IMG/VR virus record: IMGVR_UViG_3300018080_003996
Location: 1 to 45,995 of that record
DNA length: 45,995 nt
Reading direction: 5' to 3' (one strand)
Source of the DNA: a virus
Shown: piece by piece, positions 1 through 9,600 of the stretch
Numbering within the stretch: position 1 is the first letter of the stretch
Layout: the number at the start of each line of letters is the position of its first letter
Translations under genes and position numbers: made by a program
Notes under the pieces: generated by a model
Database searches by the model: none
What the model was told of the DNA's origin: nothing
Seen by the model: the letters and a program-made list of their open reading frames with translations, nothing else

Positions 1-1
1 T

Positions 2-2407
2 GGAGCGCCCGGAGGGATCTTCACAGAGGGCGATCCCAACATCTTCGCCTATCCGGGCCGCGCGGCGGGTCAGTATCAGCTTCGTGAGCTACACACGGGC
101 TTGGTGCAAGGCTCTGGGGCTCCTTTGCCCGCTCCCTACAACGTGCCCGACCCCGGAGCCGGACAGGTTCGCTTGGGCACAGATCCCAACGCGGGTGTCC
201 CGGTGGTGGTCGGTGGAATCCCCATCTTGGGAGGCACGACTGCGGCGACCGGCGGAGGCAACGACAACAACTTCTTCCGCTACAGGCTTCCGTATCTGAG
301 TGACTACAGCGATACGGCTGATGGCTTTGGTGGCGTCACCGGGCTTCCCTACACGCCCGCGACTGAGAAGTTTCGCTACTTCGACAAGCCAGACGTGTCA
401 GCCGACTTCGCGACGCTCTTGATACAAGCGGGAGACTACGCGGACTTGCCAGACGACTATTGGCAATTCCAGCTTGCTCGCTATCGCCACCGGTTCACGT
501 TCCAGCACAACGTCTGGCCCGCGCCGACCGATCACGGATCCTGGTTGCTCGTTCATTTCCAGAAGGAGGGGGACTTTGAGAAGTGGGCACGAGACGGCAT
601 CTTGCCGGACGATGTGACGGACGGATACGAGATCTATAGCTCCAGCTTGCTCGACTACTCGTCTCCCGAGAGCACAGACAATCTGGCTGAGCCCGCTCCT
701 CCGTTTGACGTGTCGCCGGGATACCACGTGGTGCGTGGTGCCATCTACGAAGATCCAGACGACTTCACGACGTTCACCATCGATGCCATTGGTTACGACG
801 TGTTCGTGACTGTGGACGAAGTGATGGCGGTTTCGGGGATCAAGTATTGGGTTCCTGGGACGGTGGGTTCCAAGTGGACGATTCCCAACATGAATCTCAC
901 GCTCAGCGATGTGTGGGAGAACAGCTACAGATTAGGGAATAATCCAATAACATCCGTTGAGGTCTCTTGGGGGATATGGCATCAAGATCCTCTGTTCGTG
1001 TTTCAGGGTATCTTCGGTGCCGAGCCCGGTAGCACGAACGCACCGAGTGCCACGGCTACTTTTGCTGGCACGGTGAGTGGTGGTCCGGGTGGTGAGCGTA
1101 TCGAATTCCGCTACGATCAGCTAGATAGCGCAAGCGGTCACGGTCCTTGGAGCGTTCTTAATGGTCCTCTTCCGGCGGATACGGCCGACCTTCTCTTGGT
1201 TCCGGCTGATCCAATGACGTTCAACGGGGACCAGAATCTTCCGCACTTCTCGACGGATGCTCGCATTCGAGCTTTCTTCCGAAAGCCTCTTGGGCATCAG
1301 CTTCCTGCGGACACGGTTCTTGAGGCTCTGTTCCCCCGTCCTGGCGGCACTCTCTTTCTGTTCCACAGCACGAGCCAGAACCCAACCGATGACATCGGCG
1401 TGTATGGCAACTTCCAAACAGGCGGCTCAGGTAGTCCCGCACGCGCGAGCCTGGAGACTTCTCTCAAGGACACCGAAGAGAGGTTCTTGGATGAGGTCTA
1501 TCGCTACGCAATTAACACATTTGATGCCGGAGCCTTTGACCCGACTTGGGATGGGTCGAAGGGTAACTTGGCTGGGCCTGGATTACCGTTTGGTCCGAGC
1601 GGTTTCATCGATGTTCCTGTTCGTGTAGGAGCAAACGGTACTGCCACGATACTTTCGTTCATTCAGCAAGACCACTACACGAAAGATTTGGCTACAGCGC
1701 CGACCGTTGCATCAGAAGCTCAAGTAGCAGGGTTGCCCGATCGCAACCCGCCAATCTCGGATGGGGTGATAGCGCCGCTACCTTCCCGTGGGATTGTCCT
1801 TTACCCGCATATTGACTACACGGTTGGCTATCGTCCCGCCAGTCCGGGCGATGTCACGCCAACGCAGTTTGACTACAGCGGAGTCGCTGACGCACAGCGA
1901 GAGTACCTACGTGCTTTCGATCTCGGTTTCTCCAGGGACGCGAGCCCGATCGTAGGGCAGGTTGCTGGGCAATCGTTTTTCCGTGTTCGCGTTCACGGGT
2001 TGAATCTTTCCGACTACGAGTATGCTGCGCCGGGGCCCGGATCGGTTTTCATGGCCATCATGGTCAAGGTGCCAGGGCTCACGACTTGGATGGACCTTGG
2101 GCGGCGGGATGGTTTTGGGCCGTCGAAGCAAGATCCCTTACTCGACGGAGCTGGATGCAAGGTCATCGGAACGCAAACGGTCGATAGCCGCGACGCACAG
2201 TACGGACACCGGATAAGCGATGTGCTCGTCAACGTAGGGCCCGCGATCAACTTGGCCGTGAACAGCGATGGTGAGGTCCCCATTCTCGTTCGTGTCATCA
2301 TCAAACAGGCTGCGGCAACCGTTTTGGATTGGGTGTCGGGCGGTCCAGATGACAGCACGGCTAACATGGTGGGTCTGGTAGGCATCGAGATTCTCCGGCC
2401 GGAGTAG
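2..2407 (+). CDS. Large virion-type protein, 5' end outside the window
   Basis: The reading frame is open from base 2, so the gene begins upstream of the window; TTG at 101 is only the first in-frame start-like codon inside it. At least 801 residues are present. The protein is rich in Gly, Pro, Asp and aromatic residues, has few Cys, and shows alternating hydrophobic stretches typical of beta-structured phage tail, baseplate or fibre proteins. No enzymatic motif is visible. It ends at TAG 2405-2407, four bases before the next gene, which points to one structural operon with the three genes that follow. The structural role is inferred from size, composition and neighbours only; the exact product is not recognised. 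Confidence 0.75.
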   Translation, partial: GAPGGIFTEGDPNIFAYPGRAAGQYQLRELHTGLVQGSGAPLPAPYNVPDPGAGQVRLGTDPNAGVPVVVGGIPILGGTTAATGGGNDNNFFRYRLPYLSDYSDTADGFGGVTGLPYTPATEKFRYFDKPDVSADFATLLIQAGDYADLPDDYWQFQLARYRHRFTFQHNVWPAPTDHGSWLLVHFQKEGDFEKWARDGILPDDVTDGYEIYSSSLLDYSSPESTDNLAEPAPPFDVSPGYHVVRGAIYEDPDDFTTFTIDAIGYDVFVTVDEVMAVSGIKYWVPGTVGSKWTIPNMNLTLSDVWENSYRLGNNPITSVEVSWGIWHQDPLFVFQGIFGAEPGSTNAPSATATFAGTVSGGPGGERIEFRYDQLDSASGHGPWSVLNGPLPADTADLLLVPADPMTFNGDQNLPHFSTDARIRAFFRKPLGHQLPADTVLEALFPRPGGTLFLFHSTSQNPTDDIGVYGNFQTGGSGSPARASLETSLKDTEERFLDEVYRYAINTFDAGAFDPTWDGSKGNLAGPGLPFGPSGFIDVPVRVGANGTATILSFIQQDHYTKDLATAPTVASEAQVAGLPDRNPPISDGVIAPLPSRGIVLYPHIDYTVGYRPASPGDVTPTQFDYSGVADAQREYLRAFDLGFSRDASPIVGQVAGQSFFRVRVHGLNLSDYEYAAPGPGSVFMAIMVKVPGLTTWMDLGRRDGFGPSKQDPLLDGAGCKVIGTQTVDSRDAQYGHRISDVLVNVGPAINLAVNSDGEVPILVRVIIKQAAATVLDWVSGGPDDSTANMVGLVGIEILRPE

Positions 2408-2411
2408 AGAC

Positions 2412-5400
2412 ATGGTTGACTTCACCGATCTCGATGAAGAGAAACTCGAAGAGCTACGCAAGGCGCTGGCGAAAGCTGCGGCCACGACTACTTCACGTCA
2501 GCCTTGGCAGGAGCACTTTGAGCGCGAAACCTCCAGTACGGCGGCTAGATCGGTACTTGCGGCCGACATTATCCGTGGGTTTTCGGGTTCGTGGGCGGCT
2601 TCGTACAACTACGGATACGGTGCTGGGATCACGGCGAATGCGACCAACGAGGCCAGGGCTGACACGAGTGAGGTTCCGATTCCGATCCGTGCCAAGACGA
2701 CCAAACTCGGTCGTCGGGGCGTGCCAGACATTGACTTTGTGCCCTTCAATTGGCGAACCAATCGGTTTGGGTACAAAGGTCCGGCTCTAGTCGGTCATCC
2801 GATCAGCTACGAAGTTGTAGGCCCTACGCTCAAATCGCCTTTCTGTGACTGGACCTGGCAAGTCAATCTCGCTACGGGTCCGAATGGTGGCGATGAGCTT
2901 ACGATGTTCACGCGACCGGATGGAAACCCCGCAGTCGCCTCTACGTTGGCGGACGGCTACGGTGCAGACATTCCAGTGTTCACGATCGGAGATTCGGCTG
3001 AGCCGAACGGTGGCTTGTATGTCATTATCACAGATGACGGAGCCAATGCAGGCTCGATTCCAGCCGGCGAAACCGCAATGGGAGCGCGGCCGGAGTTTAT
3101 CGACACGGCACGCTACGAGATCTTCCGTGTTGCCAGCGCGACAACAGACACGCTTGAGCTACATCCGAACAAGTCGCTCGCGCCCTACTTCGATCTGACG
3201 GGCCCATTTCCGCGAACGATTCGTGCGATCACGGTCATCAAGCCCTACGTGACACGGCTTGCAGCCATTCCCGACTCGGGTCCTGGGCCAGGGCAAGAAC
3301 GTGTGTTTGCTGTAGTGTCGCCCGAGGTCTCAGCATCGTCCGATCTGTACCCTCCGTACGATGGGGGCTCTGGAGCATGGCGGCAGGGAGGTTTTGACGC
3401 CAACCCAGGCGAGACGCCTTCGGGTGTTCTAGGGAGCGCGGATAGGTATCTGGGTCGGATGACGATGCCGATTCCGATTCCCTTGCGCAAGGGACTGGCT
3501 CAAGTAGACACCACGGCTGCGGCGACGCCCACGAATGAGATTGGTCTGACGTTCATCTCCGACCATCCTTCGACGCCGATTGCATCGAGCGGCGCGGATG
3601 TTGGCCGCATTCTTCGGGTCTACGACATCCAGTCTGAGGATGACACGGATCTGACGTTTGGTACTCCGGCCGCGACGCTTGGATGGTTCCCTTGCTACGA
3701 CGTGGAGGTAGGGCCTCCGACTGGTTTCGTGTTGGGTCGTACCGCAGAGGTTGCGCCCGAGACAGGCCACACGTACTTCGGCCCTGGGCCGTTCTTGCAG
3801 GATGCCGTAGGCCCCAAGCATGACTTGGTGTACACGGTTCACGATCCGGTTTCCGATCTCTGGCAAGGGCCGTTCAATGTTGACAAGGTGGAAGCCTGTC
3901 GGCTCCAGAACCTCATCGATCCCCACGAAGTTGCTCGTTTCGAGAAGCAGATTTCTCAGGGCGTAGCGGGTACATCACAACCTGGCGGGTCGAGTTTCTC
4001 TGGGCCGGACAAGGCGATCTGGGACACGTCCAAACGGGTCGTTCCCGCAGCGCTTGATGAAGCCCCGAATCCGGGCAGCTTGCTCGATCTGGGCTTCCGC
4101 ATGGTCTTGTATCCGGCGAAGAATGACGGCTCGGACAATCCGATTCCCGACTTTGACAAACCTATCGAGACGCGCGGCAATCTCGTGATCAGTCCTGCGG
4201 TCACCGAGGACCAGTACCTTGAAGTTGACTATTCTGCGGGTCTCGTTCGGCTGAGCCATGAGCCGCCTGTTGTTTCCAATGGTGGCGTGGGCGACATCAT
4301 TCCCAACGGGATCATCGGAGGAGCCGGGACGACAAATCCTCGGCTGGAGGTTGTTCTGTTTGCTGCTTGCGTGCCCTTCTCGATGGAAGAAAGCCAGCTT
4401 GGTACGGGTGCGCGAGTAGTTGGTCGCCCTGGAACAGACGACATCGATCTCTACAGCGGTCGTGTCCGCGCGGGCATCGATCTCGCCAACACGAACGCCG
4501 CTGGTACGCCTACGCCTCCATACGTTGGGGCGAGTGGTGTTGCTCCGAACCCTGTAGAGATCGTGCTCGATCAGATCTGGACCGGACCGAGCACTGGCGT
4601 CTTTGAGATCCTCGATGACACCGACACCGGAGCTAGCTTCGGTCTCTGGGGTTACTCGGAGACGCGCGATGTTTCGGTTCTGGGTCGGCAAGTGACGGCT
4701 CTTGGGGGAATCACGAGCCTTCCAACTACGATCAGCGATCCTGGTCTCGGAGGCTCGACTCCGCGAGTGGTTGTGCTTCGGCGTGAAGTGTTCTTCGCGG
4801 AGAAGTCAGGCTCAAAAGACTTTGGCGTTGACAACGCGACCAACGACACTGCTTACGGGTCAGCGGCTCGTGCCAAGACGGTTCGTTTCGACAACGCCAC
4901 GCTGCTTCCCGAGCTAGATGGTTCTGTCACCGTGCGGCAGAATCAGGCTCCGCGGTTTGCCGACTGGATTGGTCTACTGACCGCATCGACCATCGTTGAT
5001 ATTGTGGGGCCGCCAGCGACGTATAAGTTGTCTCAGAATGGCGTGTTTGAGGACACCATCTACGAGGATACGGGTAATCCGACCGGCGGCCCTTCACAAG
5101 CTATCCTCTGGCCTACCCTAGGACATCAAGAAGGACCTATTCTAGTTTTCCCTGCGACCAACCCGGCAGGTGATTATAGCGGTTTTCTGACCAAAGCGAG
5201 CCGTATCCGCTTGGATCAGGTTTGTCGTTTGGTGTTCAAATTTGGTCTTGTACATGAAGTGGTAGCTGGTGAGATGGTTGCCTATATTGGATTGGGGGAG
5301 GGAGAGCTTTTCAACACTGTTGGAATCACTCCCGCATTGGTGAATATCCTGACGCCAGGTTTTCCTCCTCCTGTTCCTGGTAACTATGTTGGAATCCGTG

Positions 5401-5762
5401 TTGATGGTAATGTCGGGCCGCCAGCTCCAGCCCAATTCCGATGGATTACTGGTCGTTTGGCACCCTCGTCATGGCAAGCTGTGGATACGGGAATTATTCC
5501 AGAAGACAATGGCGATGTCTTCTATCTGGTCATCGAAACATCACGGACAGGTCTGGTTGTCAAGATGGCATTGTTCAATGCAGACATGGATCGTTTAAGT
5601 GATATTTCGTTTCCAGCTTCCAATCCTGGGATCCCTCTCTTGACTGCGCCCATGGAAGTTGTGGCTGGTGTGTACAACACAATTGGAGGCGGGATGCACG
5701 GAGTTGCGCCTTGGTGGATCTCGTATCTGAACCGGATTGACCTTCCGTACCCCGTTTTCTAG
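2412..5762 (+). CDS. Large virion-type protein, 1116 aa
   Basis: ATG at 2412 follows a purine-rich GGAG/AGAGA stretch overlapping the end of the previous gene. The N-terminus has a short charged helix (residues 5-25, rich in E, L, K and A). A very long Gly/Pro/Thr-rich region without recognisable enzyme motifs follows. The last about 240 residues (from about base 5030) are encoded by visibly more AT-rich DNA with different codon choice and read like a separate beta-sandwich domain. The gene sits in a run of large structural-type genes. A tail, baseplate or fibre component is likely by context, and the C-terminal part could be an exchangeable receptor or sugar-binding domain; both points are inference. 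Confidence 0.75.
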   Translation: MVDFTDLDEEKLEELRKALAKAAATTTSRQPWQEHFERETSSTAARSVLAADIIRGFSGSWAASYNYGYGAGITANATNEARADTSEVPIPIRAKTTKLGRRGVPDIDFVPFNWRTNRFGYKGPALVGHPISYEVVGPTLKSPFCDWTWQVNLATGPNGGDELTMFTRPDGNPAVASTLADGYGADIPVFTIGDSAEPNGGLYVIITDDGANAGSIPAGETAMGARPEFIDTARYEIFRVASATTDTLELHPNKSLAPYFDLTGPFPRTIRAITVIKPYVTRLAAIPDSGPGPGQERVFAVVSPEVSASSDLYPPYDGGSGAWRQGGFDANPGETPSGVLGSADRYLGRMTMPIPIPLRKGLAQVDTTAAATPTNEIGLTFISDHPSTPIASSGADVGRILRVYDIQSEDDTDLTFGTPAATLGWFPCYDVEVGPPTGFVLGRTAEVAPETGHTYFGPGPFLQDAVGPKHDLVYTVHDPVSDLWQGPFNVDKVEACRLQNLIDPHEVARFEKQISQGVAGTSQPGGSSFSGPDKAIWDTSKRVVPAALDEAPNPGSLLDLGFRMVLYPAKNDGSDNPIPDFDKPIETRGNLVISPAVTEDQYLEVDYSAGLVRLSHEPPVVSNGGVGDIIPNGIIGGAGTTNPRLEVVLFAACVPFSMEESQLGTGARVVGRPGTDDIDLYSGRVRAGIDLANTNAAGTPTPPYVGASGVAPNPVEIVLDQIWTGPSTGVFEILDDTDTGASFGLWGYSETRDVSVLGRQVTALGGITSLPTTISDPGLGGSTPRVVVLRREVFFAEKSGSKDFGVDNATNDTAYGSAARAKTVRFDNATLLPELDGSVTVRQNQAPRFADWIGLLTASTIVDIVGPPATYKLSQNGVFEDTIYEDTGNPTGGPSQAILWPTLGHQEGPILVFPATNPAGDYSGFLTKASRIRLDQVCRLVFKFGLVHEVVAGEMVAYIGLGEGELFNTVGITPALVNILTPGFPPPVPGNYVGIRVDGNVGPPAPAQFRWITGRLAPSSWQAVDTGIIPEDNGDVFYLVIETSRTGLVVKMALFNADMDRLSDISFPASNPGIPLLTAPMEVVAGVYNTIGGGMHGVAPWWISYLNRIDLPYPVF

Positions 5763-5841
5763 GCTCCCAGGGCCCATTTTCCATCCTATAGGAGCGCACT
5801 TGTAGGACAGCTTGCGCTCTGGCGCAGGTATCGTGATTTCG

Positions 5842-6633
5842 ATGCGCATCCTAGTCGATCGGGCAACAAACGAGATCCTTCAAGTCGAGAAGGTTCCTTC
5901 CGAGGGCGAGACGGTTCCGCTCAATGGGAAGTACATTCTTCCGACGCCCGAGGGAGTCACGGTTCACGTCGATTCGGATTCGTTCGTTTTGCCTTCCTCC
6001 GATCCTGGGTCGGTTGTTGCGCAAGCCTACGCAGGACTACTTGCTCAATTTCCGCAGTACGAGAACGTCTTGTATAATCCTCTCTTGCTGGATACGGATG
6101 TTGACGATCTGGATCTGACCGGGTTGTTCATCGATCCAGACACGAGCGACGAATTCACGACGCGCGCACAGATGGGCCGTGGAACGGGAGGCCCTTGGAC
6201 TTCTGGGCAAGCGCCGATCAATACGGCGATGCTGGAAGCCAACGGGGTCACGTCTCCAACGCGGCCGGGGCTCTTGATCACGGACACCATCGACATCAGC
6301 CCCTTCACTCTGGACCCTTTCGGGATTCCGGTAGGCACCGATGAGTTTGTCGTCTACTGGTACATCTACGAATGTGAAACCACTGAAGACATTCACTCCG
6401 ACTTTGGCGCACAAGCAGGAGTGAACAATCCGGCGTTTCGCAACGTGATCGAGACGGACCAGGAGCCGGCCGATCTCCAGGTCTACATCAGCATCAACGA
6501 CGGCACGACTTGGGTCGAAGTCCAGCGGCTTCTTCCCGTGGCGTTCTGCAACAAAGGGAAACTGATACGTCTCGCGTTTCGCAACAACGGCACCACGAAG
6601 GTCTATCTAGCTGCGTATGCCATCCTTTTCTGA
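5842..6633 (+). CDS. Virion-type protein, 263 aa
   Basis: I chose ATG 5842, which gives an N-terminus beginning MRILVDRATNEI. An in-frame TTG at 5812 with an AGGA just upstream is an alternative that adds ten residues. The protein is acidic, beta-strand rich and Asp/Thr/Pro rich, with no catalytic motif. The C-terminal half, with paired strands and aromatic residues, resembles small phage structural domains. It lies between two very large structural-type genes, 79 bases after the first and 19 before the second, so a tail or baseplate accessory role is the best guess. The exact product is not recognised. Confidence 0.7.
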   Translation: MRILVDRATNEILQVEKVPSEGETVPLNGKYILPTPEGVTVHVDSDSFVLPSSDPGSVVAQAYAGLLAQFPQYENVLYNPLLLDTDVDDLDLTGLFIDPDTSDEFTTRAQMGRGTGGPWTSGQAPINTAMLEANGVTSPTRPGLLITDTIDISPFTLDPFGIPVGTDEFVVYWYIYECETTEDIHSDFGAQAGVNNPAFRNVIETDQEPADLQVYISINDGTTWVEVQRLLPVAFCNKGKLIRLAFRNNGTTKVYLAAYAILF

Positions 6634-6652
6634 TGGGCCGCGGAGTTGAGCC

Positions 6653-9600
6653 ATGACAACAGATTTCGGACCCGGAGTTTCTCGCACCCTTGAGGCGTTG
6701 GCGCGTCAGTTTCAGATCACTGTTCTCCAGGCTGGAAAACCGCCGCTGGACTCAGAGATTAATCTGCTCCAGCAGGCTGACTCTGAGGCATTTCAGCAGT
6801 TTGTCCGCAGCCAGATCCACTCAGGGTTTTTCCTCGATCCAACGCGTCCTCAGGATGACTTCGTAACCGATCCTCTCAACAGCAATCAGTTTCGTTTCGG
6901 TCAGCAGAAGCGCGATGACAATGGTGCGGTAGAGGAGCTAGCTCCGATCGTCTGGGCGAACGTCAACGGGATGATCATTCCGGTGGTGGGGACGGCCAAC
7001 ACCGAGGCCGGGGCCACGGACAACATCGTTACCCTCAATCCGCCGCCCGACTCCGATACTCGGATCGATTTCATCTTCCTAGAGGCGTGGCGCGTCCTGG
7101 TTGCTCCCAACCCTTCGCCTGACAACAAGCCCGCGGCAGACAAGATCTGGAAGTACGGCAACGTCGAGTACGGACAGACCAACATCGATGATGATCTGAT
7201 CGATCCCGCGATTGGGTTTGAGACGACGGAGCGCGTCCAGATTCAGTATCGCATTCGCGTCGTTGGAGAGGGCTCGGGAGCTGGTGTGAGCCCGGCGCTG
7301 GATGTGTACCCGGATGGTCTGGATGACCCCAATGTCCGCGCTCAGGGGCCTTTGAGCACCCCGAGCACGCAGGCATACGCCGTCTGGACCAACATGCGTG
7401 AGGAGCTAGGAGATCCTAGCTTGTGGCGTGCGGGGAACGGAAATCCGACCAACGACTTCGGGACGATAGACGGCTACATCTATGCGATCCCCATCTGCGC
7501 GATCTTCCGGCGCAACAATCAGCCGTTCGTGGCGGTCAACCTATCGGGAAATCCGAACCAAAACGGAGCTTTCAATCGGAATCCATCTGCTGCGCTTCTG
7601 ACGAATCCGCGGGAAGGGGCCAAGCTGCTCACGCAGATGACTTTGGTCAACGACATGGCGGCGGCGCAATTCACCCTGGATACGGACATCGAAGTAGACA
7701 ATCTCATCGGTTCTGGGTTCGATGACTCCAACCACACACTTACCCAGGTGTTCATGGTCATCGACAATGAGGTCATCGGGATCTCTTCCATCGACACGAC
7801 CGTATCTCCTGCTACTGTTCGTGTTCCTGCCGGTGGTCGTGGTCGTTGGGGGACTGACCCGTTGTTCCACGGTGGCCGTGAGCTACCTGGCAATGTCGTG
7901 GGGTCGGGAACGCCGGTCTACTTCTTCAACACGAGACCTGGAAGCATCGGGAAGTACGCTGACGAGATTCACGAAGACGATTTCCTCGACATGCGACGGG
8001 GCGTCAACCTGGGCGATTGGGATTACGAGCGCCTGATCTTGCACAACGTGTCGGCTCTCATGCGCAACCGACTGCGCTCTACGTGGAAGCAGTCGGGTGT
8101 TCCTGGCGGAGATACGGAGGGAGTCTTGGTTCAAGAGGTTGACTATCTCGACCAAGACGGCGCTACTCCCAACCCGAACGGGACGGAAGCCCTGGACGGC
8201 CCGGATGGTATCCGTGAGATCTGGAGCGATGCCGCTACCATCCAGACACGTGTCACGTCGTTGCTGGACAACGATGGCACGATGAGCAGTGGTTTCATCC
8301 AGACCTTCGACGACTTGACTTTCTGGGGTGCCGGTGCGGACTTCAAGCCAGCGGGCTTCATGAACAACTTGAACAACACGACGCCCGGCTTCATGAACGG
8401 GACGACTATCTTCATGTACATCGGTGGAGATAGCGGCAGTGTTGGCGCACGAAAGACGTTCCGTGACGGCACGACTCGTGCGGTTCGCTTCATCAATCCC
8501 AAGGAATTCTGGAAGGCTGCGGACGCCTCGACTTCCGAAGTGGGAATGCAGCATCCCGTGACGCTTCTGTGGACGAGCACGGATCAAGCGAACGCGGGCG
8601 TGCAGACGGCCGGTGCCGGGCTCCAGGCTCTCATTCCAGCAGGACCGGGTGAGACGCCCTCCGAGCATCCAGGGGCCATGTATCCTCTTCGCTCGTTGGA
8701 TTTCGAGAAGCCCTTTATCGTTCTCGGAGGGGTCGTCAACAGCGTTCTCAATCTCACGGGCATCGATCCGACCGCCGACTTGCACGATAACAGCACCGAT
8801 CCGGGCACGATTCCGGCAGGCGAGGGAGAGATCGAGCTTACGGGCTTTGACTTCGACGCGGCAGGGGACTGGTACAGCCTGACAAGCAGCGGCGACTTTG
8901 CCAACGATCCGAGCTTGGTCGTGTATCCGTTGGTCCGTGGCTCGCGAACCTTGTACGACATGCTCACTGCGGGCGGCAAGGATGAAACGGGATCGTCCTC
9001 TGAGCTTTACCTCATCATGTATGGGGATGATCAGAGCACGCAGAACAATGGAGCCTTCCAGGTCATCGGCGCTGGAACGGTTGGCTACACGACCAAGACC
9101 ACGGGCGCGGTCAATCGTTTGCGTGTACGATTCTTGAGCGAAGGGGTCACGCTGTTCGATGTGACTTCGACCGGCACCCTGTCGGCCGAGGGGCGCTCCA
9201 TGGAGCACAACGCTGAGGATGGCGAGGGCTCTGCTTCTGGTCCGGCGGCGATGACCATTACGTTGACGGACATCGAAGCGGTTGCTGGCGGCGGCGCAAA
9301 TCCGTGGAATGCGGCCAACATCAACCCGTTGACCGCTCCCGGCAAGACTCTGGAGGAACCGTACAACTACAAGTGTCTCGTCAACATGACGTTGCTCTAT
9401 CACCCTGGGCGTGGAGGAATGGCGCGGGTTGCTGACAAGATCGAACGGGTGACGATGCAGAGCCCTCCGGCTCAGATCCTACAGCAGACAGGGGTTGCTC
9501 TGGATTCGACATTCCCGGCTGCTACGGGAGCGCCAGGGAATCCACCCGAGGCAAACTTCACGAAGGTTCACATCCAAACGTGGAATCGCCTTCCGAGCCT

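Noticed and set aside
7883-9403. Minus-strand frame of 506 codons
   Set aside because: It is a mirror frame of the giant structural gene in GC-rich DNA, with no ribosome site or motif.
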